From the NCBI RefSeq assembly GCF_000340965.1, contig NZ_ANAY01000013.1:1-64000 (forward strand): 64,000 nt of DNA, read 5' to 3'. Under the pieces are notes generated by a model. That model searched no databases, was not told where the DNA came from, and was given only the letters and a program-made list of their open reading frames with translations. The position numbers and the translations under genes were made by a program. Numbering within the stretch: the stretch's first letter is position 1; the number at the start of each line of letters is the position of its first letter. This DNA comes from Nocardiopsis kunsanensis DSM 44524. Lineage in GTDB: Bacteria > Actinomycetota > Actinomycetes > Streptosporangiales > Streptosporangiaceae. Of the stretch, positions 8,274 through 17,468 are shown piece after piece.

Positions 8274-10166
8274 TCAGAACCGGCGGTCGTGGTCGGGCCG
8301 CTCCCCTTCACCCTCCGGCGGAGGCGGCGGGCCCTGCTGGGCGCTGCCCTCGGGCGACGGACCCGAGTAGGCCGGGCCCGACGGCGGGGCCTGCGGCGGT
8401 GGGGCCTGACCGAGCTCGTCCCCCTCCTGCAGGTACCGGTCCATGTCGGCCGGGTACGTGGAGTCGGCGTGCTGCGGATCGGCGGTGGTCCTCCCCGGGG
8501 CCGGGGGCTCGTCGGGGACATCGGTCCAGGAGGAGGACGCGGCCAGGAACGGGTTCTCGTAGGACTCCTCGGGCGCGTGCGGCACGGGCTCGTCCAGTAC
8601 CGGTTCCCCGGAAGGCGGGCCGCCCGGAACGGGTTCACCCGTCGGGGGCCCGCCCGGGGGCGGGCCTTCCGGAGCGGATCCGTCCTCGGGTACGGGTTCG
8701 CCCAACGGCGGCCCGTCCGGCACGGACTCGGCCTGGAAGGGCTCGGCCTGGACGGGTTCGGGCATCGGCGGAAGGTCGGGCGAGAGCTCGGGTTCGGGTG
8801 GCAGGGCGTCCTGCGGGACGGGCCGGGCCGGGGCGTCGACCGGCGCGGGCCCGGGCACTGCGGCACCCGAGGGCTCCTCGGCCTCCACTGACACGGGAGC
8901 GGCGTCGGGGTTCTCCTGGCCGAGGTAGGCCAGGGCAGCGACGGTGATCGCGGCGAGCCCGGCACGCAGCGTGGGTTCGCGGGCGGGGGCGAAGTAGGGC
9001 GAGTGGTTGCTCGGGACGTTGCCCATCTTCTCGTACGGCGTGCTGCCGGGGGCGGACTCCCACACGTCGTGCGGGGTGGCGCCCACGAACCAGAACACGT
9101 ACGGGATGGGCTGCATGTCGCCCGGGAGCCCGAAGGCGCAGAAGTCCTCGGTGGCGGGCGAGGGATCGGGCAAGTGGATGACGTACTCGTCGCCGAAGTA
9201 GGCGTGGTGGGCGGAAGCGACCTCGTTGGTGCTGGCGGGGTCGTTGAAGGTGGTCCCGCTGCTCTGGAAGCGCTCCACCTCGGGTTCGCGTCCGGCGCCG
9301 GAGGCGGCGGCCTCGGCGCGTACGATGCGCTCGACGGCCGTCTCCAGCTGGAGGGCGACGTTGTCGTTGAGCGCCCGTGTGCTGATCTCCAGGTAGGCCT
9401 CGTCGGGGACGATGTTGGCCTTGGTACCGGCCTGGACACGGCCGACGGTGAGTACCGCCATCTCGCTGGGGCTGATCTCTCGTGAGACCACGCCCTGCAA
9501 GCGGGAGACCACGTTGGCGGCGATGAGCACGGGATCGACGGTGGTGTGCGGCTGAGAGGCGTGTCCGCCCTCGCCGAAGATCCGGACCCGGTAGGAGTTG
9601 GCGGCCCCGAGGATGATCCCGGCCCGGTGCGAGATGAGCCCTGCGGGCTGGGGTCCCAGGTGCTGCCCCAGGACCACGTCGGGACGGCCGAAACGGTCGT
9701 AGAGCCCGTCGTCGATCATGCCCTGGGCGCCGTCGAGGGTCTCCTCGCCCGGCTGGGCGACGACCATGACGGTGCCGGCCCACTGGTCGCGGGTCTCCGA
9801 CAGCAGGTCGGCGGCGCCCACCAGGCAGGCGGTGTGGGCGTCGTGTCCGCAGGCGTGCATGACGGGGACCTCGGTGCCCTCGGTGTCGTCGGTGCGAGCC
9901 GTGCTGGCGTAGGGCAGTCCGGTCTTCTCCTCCAGCGGGAGTGCGTCCATGTCGGCACGCAGCATGACCGTGGGTCCGGGACCGTTGCGCAGGATGCCCA
10001 CGACACCGGTCCCTCCGATGCCCTTGTGCACCTCGTACCCGGTGCGGGCGAGCCACTCGGCGACCCCGCTGGCGGTGCGGTGTTCGGCGTGGGAGAGCTC
10101 AGGGTTCTTGTGGAGGTCGACGTAGAACCCCTCGACGAGCGGGAAGATCTCGTCGAGGAGTCGCAT
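8274..10166 (-). CDS. M20-family amidohydrolase with long Pro/Glu-rich C-terminal tail
   Basis: The product is 630 aa. ATG 10166 is preceded by GGGAG; an in-frame GTG at 10226 with GAAGAAGG is an alternative adding 20 residues. Residues 1-415 are a complete M20D peptidase/amidohydrolase domain: RADMDALP (70-77), HACGHD (104-109), PGEE (139-142) and a dimerisation-domain segment GEGGHASQPH. Such enzymes hydrolyse N-acyl amino acids or hippurate-like amides. From about residue 420 on is a low-complexity Pro/Glu/Gly/Ala tail of about 210 residues with PxGEPVPxG-like repeats, ending in a charged stretch. Most family members stop near 400 residues. The tail is in frame, with no sign of a frameshift. 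Confidence 0.88.
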   Translation of the reverse strand: MRLLDEIFPLVEGFYVDLHKNPELSHAEHRTASGVAEWLARTGYEVHKGIGGTGVVGILRNGPGPTVMLRADMDALPLEEKTGLPYASTARTDDTEGTEVPVMHACGHDAHTACLVGAADLLSETRDQWAGTVMVVAQPGEETLDGAQGMIDDGLYDRFGRPDVVLGQHLGPQPAGLISHRAGIILGAANSYRVRIFGEGGHASQPHTTVDPVLIAANVVSRLQGVVSREISPSEMAVLTVGRVQAGTKANIVPDEAYLEISTRALNDNVALQLETAVERIVRAEAAASGAGREPEVERFQSSGTTFNDPASTNEVASAHHAYFGDEYVIHLPDPSPATEDFCAFGLPGDMQPIPYVFWFVGATPHDVWESAPGSTPYEKMGNVPSNHSPYFAPAREPTLRAGLAAITVAALAYLGQENPDAAPVSVEAEEPSGAAVPGPAPVDAPARPVPQDALPPEPELSPDLPPMPEPVQAEPFQAESVPDGPPLGEPVPEDGSAPEGPPPGGPPTGEPVPGGPPSGEPVLDEPVPHAPEESYENPFLAASSSWTDVPDEPPAPGRTTADPQHADSTYPADMDRYLQEGDELGQAPPPQAPPSGPAYSGPSPEGSAQQGPPPPPEGEGERPDHDRRF

Positions 10167-10674
10167 GACCACACTCCCGTGCTGAGCTGCACGGTTGGGG
10201 TCCACCGCGTGCGGCACGGTTTCCACCGCCTTCTTCGTTCTCGACTGAGGCAGTCGCCTGTTCGGGGGGCTCCTGTACTCCTCCGCAGCTTAGCCGGGCC
10301 GGGGCTCCGGCCCACATCGGCATGGCCACCACGGGAATGTACAAGCCCTCGCCCCGATGGGTTAGGGTCTGCACACGGAAAGCGACCCATTGCCGCGCGT
10401 CGGCCCGGTCACGCTCGCCCCACACCACTGCGGTTGATCGACATGTGACTTTTCTGGAACTTTCCAGCGATTCGGGTTACCCACTGGAAGCCTTCGCCAC
10501 ATCACCGTATGGTAACGGGACACGATGTGGACAGATCCCGTGAATCGGCCGGTGTCCCCCTCGCGCACCACGCGGCACCGACAGCGTTCGCCCCTCGACG
10601 AACCCGGCCCCGTAACGCAGCCGACGCACCGCGAACGTCCCTGCCCAAGACATCCCGAACCTCGGAGTCCTTCT
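10167..10674. promoter_or_regulatory. Divergent intergenic region with CTGGAA/TTCCAG palindrome
   Basis: This 508-bp gap separates the divergently read M20 operon and the acyltransferase gene. CTGGAA-CT-TTCCAG at 10454-10467 is a perfect inverted repeat and a possible operator. TATGGT at about 10509 is a weak -10 candidate for the plus-strand gene. No gene is evident. Confidence 0.4.
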
Positions 10675-11937
10675 GTGGCCTCATCCATGACCAGCCCGGT
10701 GTCCCCGCAGCCTGATCCAGGGCACGGCGTGAGCCGCGTCCCGGACTCCGCTGACCGACCCGAGCAGTCCGCCCAGGTCCCGAACCGCGATTCCCGCCTG
10801 GACAACGCCAAATTCGTTCTCATCGCCCTGGTCGTGTTCGGCCACGCGATCGAACCGCTTCGGGACTACCCGCCCACCCAGGTCCTCTACTACTGGATCT
10901 ACCTCTTCCACATGCCCGCGTTCATCCTGATCAGCGGGTACCTGTCGAGGAACTTCGACGCCTCTCCCAACCGTGTCGAGAAGGCGGTCCTGACCCTGGC
11001 CGTCCCCTATCTCATCTTCTGGGCCATCCACCAGACCATCTACGCGGTCGACGAAGGGCTGCCGGACTCCTTGTCGGTGCTCACGCCGACCTGGTCCCTG
11101 TGGTTCCTGGTCGCCCTCTTCCTGTGGCGCCTGAGCGTGCCCGTCTGGAAGCGGCTGCGCTGGCCCGTGACGATCGCGGTGATCATCTCGGCCTTCGCCG
11201 CCACCGCCGACCTGGGCACCACGCTCTCCCTGGGCCGTGTGCTCAGCTTCCTGCCGTTCTTCGTGTTGGGCCTGGCCCTGCGCAAGGAGCACCTCGCCCT
11301 CCTCGACCGCGTCTGGGCGCGCGTCGGCGCGGTGGCCGTCTTCGCCACCACCTTCGCCTTCGCCCTGTTCATCGCCAACGAAGAGGTCAGCCGCGAGTGG
11401 CTGTTCTGGCGTGAGAGCCTCACCGACCGCGACATCGACCCCCTGCTGCCGAGCATGGCGATCCGCCTGATCTTCATGGGGATCGCTCTGGCGATGTCCT
11501 TCGCGGTACTGACGCTCACGCCCAAGAAGCGCACCTGGTTCACCAAGCTCGGCGCCTACACGCTGTTCGTGTACCTGGGCCACTCCGTGGTGCTGCTCGT
11601 CCTCAAGACCTCGCCGTACTACGACTTCTTCGAGGGCACCGGACCGATCGGCCTGGCAGTGACCACCACGCTCGCCGTGTCCCTGGTGCTGCTGCTGTGC
11701 TCCCCCTGGGTGCGCAAGGCCATGAAGTGGGCCGTGGAGCCCCAGCCCACGTGGTTCCTGCGGCGGAACGACCAGCAGCCCGCCCCCGCGGCCGCGATGT
11801 CCGGATCGAGCCCATCGGACGACTCGCCCGCCTCGGAGGTCCCGGCCGCTCCCGGCACCGCGTCCGGGGAGAACCGGGGATCAGGGCCGGACTCCGGCGA
11901 GGGCAAGGGGCCGGAACAGCGCCCCGGTTCCTCCTGA
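10675..11937 (+). CDS. Membrane acyltransferase (acyltransferase-3 family)
   Basis: The product is 420 aa. GTG 10675 is preceded by CGGAG with 7-nt spacing; ATG 10687 is four codons further in. After a polar N terminus of about 40 residues comes the family opening RLDNAKFVLIALVVFGHAIEP, with the His expected to be catalytic, then about ten membrane segments to residue 350 and a Pro/Ser/Gly-rich cytoplasmic tail. It resembles the fucose-4-O-acetylase (COG3594) branch. The substrate is probably a cell-surface sugar, which is an inference. It faces the CDP-alcohol phosphotransferase gene across a strong bidirectional terminator. Confidence 0.88.
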   Translation: MASSMTSPVSPQPDPGHGVSRVPDSADRPEQSAQVPNRDSRLDNAKFVLIALVVFGHAIEPLRDYPPTQVLYYWIYLFHMPAFILISGYLSRNFDASPNRVEKAVLTLAVPYLIFWAIHQTIYAVDEGLPDSLSVLTPTWSLWFLVALFLWRLSVPVWKRLRWPVTIAVIISAFAATADLGTTLSLGRVLSFLPFFVLGLALRKEHLALLDRVWARVGAVAVFATTFAFALFIANEEVSREWLFWRESLTDRDIDPLLPSMAIRLIFMGIALAMSFAVLTLTPKKRTWFTKLGAYTLFVYLGHSVVLLVLKTSPYYDFFEGTGPIGLAVTTTLAVSLVLLLCSPWVRKAMKWAVEPQPTWFLRRNDQQPAPAAAMSGSSPSDDSPASEVPAAPGTASGENRGSGPDSGEGKGPEQRPGSS

Positions 11938-11962
11938 CCCGCCCGGGGCGCCCCGCGGCGTC

Positions 11963-12029
11963 CCCCTGACACGGGAAGTGCCGTGCCGGGACCCCTCGGG
12001 GAACCGGCACGGCACTCGTCTGTCAGGGG
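11963..12029. terminator. Bidirectional terminator between convergent genes
   Basis: An outer CCCCTGACA/TGTCAGGGG and an inner AGTGCCGTGCCGG/CCGGCACGGCACT form one long hairpin between the acyltransferase and CDP-alcohol transferase stop codons. Confidence 0.8.
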
Positions 12030-12053
12030 TCCGCCCCCGGGCCCGGCACGGAC

Positions 12054-12977
12054 TCAACTGCCGCCGCGGGAGGCCGTGTCGTCGGACACGGCCAAGGAGC
12101 GCATACGCGACTCGAAGCGGCGGGTGTCCTTCCACAAACGCAGGACGAGCACGATCTCGAAGAAGGACAGCGCCAGGACCGACAGCACCGCTACAGGGAT
12201 GACGAGGCTGTTGAGCGGGGTGAACAAGGACACCAGGACCGTGGCCGGAGCGACCACGCACAGGAACATCTCGAACTCGATCCCGCTGAACAGGTGCGGG
12301 CGCACCCGGTGCCGCGCAAGAGCATTGCGCACGCGCGGGTAGAGGCCGGCCGGCGGTGCGCTGTCGCCGTTCCCGGCGGGCCCGGAGTTCCCGGTGTCCG
12401 CGTTCTCGGGGTCCCCGTCGGAGTCCTGCCAAGCGGGGTCGGGGCGGCCCTCGGCCTCGGCCAGCTTCTGGTTCATGGTGCGGCGGGTCTTGGCGACCTG
12501 CGGGCCGTTGAGGTAGCGCAGCAGATCGAAGAAGACCACCACGGGCGCCACGATCAGGTAAGCGATCTCACCTGTGGTCAGCCACTGGCCGATCAGCAGG
12601 GCCATGACGCAGCCGAAGAAACGGATCCGGTCGAAGACGAAATCGACCCAACTGCCGAACAGCGAACCGGTGCCCTTGAGCCTGGCGATCTTGCCGTCCA
12701 TGCAGTCCAGGACGAAACTCAGGTGGAACAGCAGGGCACCCGCGAGGAGCCACGGCAAGTCGCTGCCGGCCGCGAACGCGGGCACGAGAAAGGCGAGTGC
12801 GGACAACAGGCCGAACACACCCGCTCCGGCCGTCAGCTGGTTCGGGGTGATGGCGGTCCGGTTGGCGGTCCACACCACCAGACGTCCGGCGAGCGGGTCC
12901 ACGAGGTAGACCGTCCACCAGGCGTCCTTCACCTTGTAGGTCTCGTCCTTGACCTGCGTCAGAGTGAAACGCGTCAT
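12054..12977 (-). CDS. CDP-alcohol phosphatidyltransferase family protein
   Basis: The product is 307 aa. ATG 12977 (MTRFTL) is preceded by TGGAG. The catalytic signature D-x2-DG-x2-AR-x8-G-x3-D-x3-D is complete in the segment from DCMDGKIARL to SWVDFVFD (about residues 90-115). It sits after two membrane helices, as expected for enzymes that join a CDP-alcohol to a phospholipid head-group acceptor. About six membrane segments are visible, with a hydrophilic insert (residues 165-215) between them. The substrate cannot be read from sequence; the length is greater than that of PgsA/PssA types. It is transcribed alone. Confidence 0.88.
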   Translation of the reverse strand: MTRFTLTQVKDETYKVKDAWWTVYLVDPLAGRLVVWTANRTAITPNQLTAGAGVFGLLSALAFLVPAFAAGSDLPWLLAGALLFHLSFVLDCMDGKIARLKGTGSLFGSWVDFVFDRIRFFGCVMALLIGQWLTTGEIAYLIVAPVVVFFDLLRYLNGPQVAKTRRTMNQKLAEAEGRPDPAWQDSDGDPENADTGNSGPAGNGDSAPPAGLYPRVRNALARHRVRPHLFSGIEFEMFLCVVAPATVLVSLFTPLNSLVIPVAVLSVLALSFFEIVLVLRLWKDTRRFESRMRSLAVSDDTASRGGS

Positions 12978-13132
12978 AGATGGGATCTCCAGAGCGCCCC
13001 ACCGCCGCGGCACGAAGGGGCATGGCACCGGTTCCAGGGCGGCTGAGGGGCATCAACGAGCGGGAACGCGAGTCATCATTGCAGACGGGGTATCGACCGA
13101 CCTAATCCACGCACGGCATAATCGACAGGTAA

Positions 13133-14650
<1,518 letters not shown>

Positions 14651-14670
14651 CACGCGTGCGCTGTGTTCTC

Positions 14671-14705
14671 CCGAGGGGGCCGATCCACCGGGTCGGCCCC
14701 CTCGG
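14671..14705. terminator. Bidirectional terminator, guaB1/endonuclease V
   Basis: CCGAGGGGGCCGA pairs with TCGGCCCCCTCGG (13 bp, perfect) with a 9-nt loop between the two convergent genes. Confidence 0.85.
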
Positions 14706-14759
14706 TCGTTCCCGGGCGAAGGTTCCCGCGCCCGGTCGGGCGAGGCTCGAGGGGCCGGG

Positions 14760-15542
14760 TCATTCGGCCGACCGGTCCCGGGCCCGCTCCTGCTCGTACT
14801 CCTTGCGGCGCTCGCCGCAGAGCCGGTCGGCCCGGCGGATCGGTTCGGGCACCCGGTATTTCGGGGAGAGCCGCAGGACGAGGTCGGCCGCGCCGGCCAG
14901 GTCGACGCGGTGCCCGACGGAGACGTAGACCGGTTTGACGCGCTCACGGGTGCGCAGGACCCGGCCGATGACCTCGGCGCCCTCGTCGGCCAGGCGGGCG
15001 GAGTCCTCGACGACCTCGGACCGGCCCGAAACCATGGGCGTCCAGGAGCCCCGTTCGTCCCCGGGGACGCTGTGCCGACCGTGGAGCACCGACTTGGCGG
15101 AGCCGACGACGGGGTGGTCCAGGAGCACGCCCAGGTGGCTGGCGACACCGAACCGGCGCGGGTGGGCCAGGCCGAACCCGTCGCAGACGAGCACGTCGGG
15201 GGTGGTGGTGAGCTCGGTCAGGGCGCTCAGCACCGGGGGCAGCTCGCGGAAGGAGAAGAGCCCGGAGATGTAGGGGAAGGTCACTTCGGCGGTGACGGTG
15301 ACCCGTTCGACGACCTCCAGGGTCCGGGCGTCCATGACCACGGCGGCGGCCGCGAGGGCGGGATCGTCCTTGGCGTAACTGACGTCGAGCCCGGCGACCA
15401 GGCGCACGCCGTCCACGTCCAGGGGTTCCTCGTGCACCCGGTCGGCCATGCGGCGCTGGAGCGCTATGGCCTCCTTGGGGTCCTGGGGCCAGCCTTCGGG
15501 GTCGTCCAGGACCCGTGCAGCGAGCTCCGCGAGCTGTGTCAC
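14760..15542 (-). CDS. nfi: Endonuclease V (deaminated-base repair)
   Basis: The product is 260 aa. GTG 15542 (VTQLAEL) has GGAAGG 6 nt upstream; the longer open frame upstream is antisense to the neighbouring peptidase region and not credible. Diagnostic motifs are GLDVSY with catalytic Asp (residue 53), the wedge segment FPYISGLFSFRE, and CDGFGLAHPRRFGVASHLG with the second Asp. Endonuclease V cleaves near deoxyinosine in DNA, and some homologues act on inosine in RNA. A charged C-terminal helix of about 25 residues follows the catalytic domain. Confidence 0.95.
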   Translation of the reverse strand: MTQLAELAARVLDDPEGWPQDPKEAIALQRRMADRVHEEPLDVDGVRLVAGLDVSYAKDDPALAAAAVVMDARTLEVVERVTVTAEVTFPYISGLFSFRELPPVLSALTELTTTPDVLVCDGFGLAHPRRFGVASHLGVLLDHPVVGSAKSVLHGRHSVPGDERGSWTPMVSGRSEVVEDSARLADEGAEVIGRVLRTRERVKPVYVSVGHRVDLAGAADLVLRLSPKYRVPEPIRRADRLCGERRKEYEQERARDRSAE

Positions 15543-15600
15543 CTTGTGCCTTCCGAATGCGTGTGGGGCCGTCTCCTCCCATCCAACCGCACCGGGGGAG

Positions 15601-16437
15601 CTACTGGTGTCCGGGCACGGAGAAGGCGGTTCCGTTGGCCGGGACACCGACACCGCGCCAGGTGAAGGGCACACCGACGGCCAGGCGGGGGTCGGCGGCG
15701 TCCATGAGCTGGAAGTGCAGGTGGGGTTCGCTGGAGTTGCCGCTGTTGCCGCACTCGCCCAGCACCTGGCCGGGAGCGACCCTGTCGCCGGGGCGCACCC
15801 GCGCGGACCCCCGCCGCAGGTGGGCGTAGAGGGCGTACACACCACCGCCGAGGTCCAGGACCACGTGGTTGCCCAGGATCCGATGGGCTCCGGCGGCCTG
15901 GCGGACCAGTCCCTCGGCGAAGAGGTGGAGCAGCGCCGGGTAGGTGTCGCGGCTCAGGTGGTCGCGTGCGCCGTCCTCCACGTGCACCACCTCCGCCTCG
16001 GCGACGGCGGGCAGGGGCCGTCCGAAGGCGGGGAAGGCCGCGTTGGGGCTCATGGGCGGCCACCACACCGACACGGGGCGTTCTCCGGATACGGCGATCA
16101 GGTCGATGGCGTACTCCTGGCCCAGGAAACGCACGCCGTGGCTCGGGACCTTGTCGGCGGGGCCGTTGAGCGCGAACCACTCCCCCGTGACCGGAGCACC
16201 GACCTCGACCGGCTCGGGTGCGGCGTGCTCACGCCCGGAGCGCAGCCAGAGCAGCACGCCGGCGTAGAAGGAACCGGCGACGGCGAACAGGAGCAGGAAC
16301 CAGGCCCCCATGGGCCCGCCGAGAGCGATGTCGACGGCGATCACCGCGAACAGCACGGGGACGGTCCACCCGTGGACCCTGATCAGGCACCACCGCAGCC
16401 GTCTTCCCGCACGCCCTTCCTCCTGTCCCCGCGCCAT
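15601..16437 (-). CDS. Membrane-anchored M23 (LytM-type) peptidase
   Basis: The product is 278 aa. ATG 16437 (MARGQEE) is preceded by GGGAG; TTG 16446 is an alternative. Residues 10-68 contain two membrane segments. The C-terminal half has the M23 features GNHVVLDLG, YALYAHL and the zinc-ligand motif SEPHLHFQ, but the first His-x3-Asp element is not obvious, so catalytic competence is uncertain. It probably sits at the cell surface and acts on, or regulates enzymes of, peptidoglycan. It lies 58 bp upstream of endonuclease V on the same strand. Confidence 0.82.
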   Translation of the reverse strand: MARGQEEGRAGRRLRWCLIRVHGWTVPVLFAVIAVDIALGGPMGAWFLLLFAVAGSFYAGVLLWLRSGREHAAPEPVEVGAPVTGEWFALNGPADKVPSHGVRFLGQEYAIDLIAVSGERPVSVWWPPMSPNAAFPAFGRPLPAVAEAEVVHVEDGARDHLSRDTYPALLHLFAEGLVRQAAGAHRILGNHVVLDLGGGVYALYAHLRRGSARVRPGDRVAPGQVLGECGNSGNSSEPHLHFQLMDAADPRLAVGVPFTWRGVGVPANGTAFSVPGHQ

Positions 16438-16652
16438 GTCTGCCAACTCCCGCCTTTCACGGTTTTACGTAAAACGTAGAACCATGGTATGTGCAGGGCC
16501 ACCTGTTCGGCCACCCTGCCCTCCGCCCTCGCCTGCCTCGCGCTGTGCTCGAGCACACGTCCCCCGATGCGCATCGCACCGCCACCACAGGAGTAACGTG
16601 AACCCGCCAGTTTTTGCACTGACCAGTCAGTTCAAAACAGAGGAGGACAGTC

Positions 16653-17468
16653 ATGCGATGGGCCACCGGGGCCCGCGTCCGGGCGGAGGGCCTCACGCTC
16701 ACCACACGTGAGGGCCCCGTCTACACCGGCGTCGACCTCACCGCCCGGCCTGGCACCCTGACCGTGTTCCAGGCCGACTCCGGCGGCGGACGCAGCGCTC
16801 TGCTGCTGTCCCTCACCGGCCGAATGCGCCCCAGCGCCGGGAGCCTGTACGTGGACGGGTTCACGCTGCCGAAGCAGGCACGCAAGGTGCGACGCATCAG
16901 TTCGCTCGGGCTCATGGACGACATCAACGCGCTGGACGAACGGTTGCGTGTACACGAACACCTCACCGAGGCGCTCATGCTGCGCAACCGTCCGGCAGGC
17001 CGCGGCCTGGTCGACCGGGCCGTCGAGGCCGCCGACGTTCCCGGCATCGACCGGTCCGGTTCGGTCAAGAACCTGTCCACACTCGAGCGCCGTCGGCTGG
17101 GGCTGGCACTGGCACTGATCGCCGAACCGCGACTGCTCGCGGTGGACGAGGTCGACAGCGGTCTCGGTTCCGGCCACCAGGCCGACCTGTGGCGCACCCT
17201 GGCCCGCCTCGCGGAGGAAGGGATCACCGTCGTGGCCACCTGCGCCGATACCCGCGCGCTGGATGCGGTGGGAGGACCACTCCTGCAGGGTCCGGTCCCG
17301 ATCCACCAGGAACCCGGGACCGGCCCGGACCGGCCGGAGGAGTCCGGGAAACCCGATCGGACGGGGGCGACCGAGAGGTCGGACCGGATCGAACGACTGC
17401 GGCTGCGCAGCCTGCTGCGCCGGGGCGGACTCCCGGGAGGTGACCGTGCCGACCGGACGCAGGCGTGA
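16653..17468 (+). CDS. ABC ATPase-like protein with degenerate nucleotide site
   Basis: The product is 271 aa. The fold order is that of an ABC ATPase, but the key motifs are altered. The P-loop reads ADSGGGRSAL (41-50) with Arg in place of the essential Lys. The signature reads LSTLE (141-145) instead of LSGGQ. Walker B LLAVDE (161-166) is intact. After about residue 220 there is a charged Arg/Glu/Pro linker. The 3' end overlaps the start of the YhgE/Pip gene by 23 bp, so the two are translationally coupled. It is probably an adaptor subunit for that membrane protein, possibly ATP-binding but a poor hydrolase. Confidence 0.8.
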   Translation: MRWATGARVRAEGLTLTTREGPVYTGVDLTARPGTLTVFQADSGGGRSALLLSLTGRMRPSAGSLYVDGFTLPKQARKVRRISSLGLMDDINALDERLRVHEHLTEALMLRNRPAGRGLVDRAVEAADVPGIDRSGSVKNLSTLERRRLGLALALIAEPRLLAVDEVDSGLGSGHQADLWRTLARLAEEGITVVATCADTRALDAVGGPLLQGPVPIHQEPGTGPDRPEESGKPDRTGATERSDRIERLRLRSLLRRGGLPGGDRADRTQA

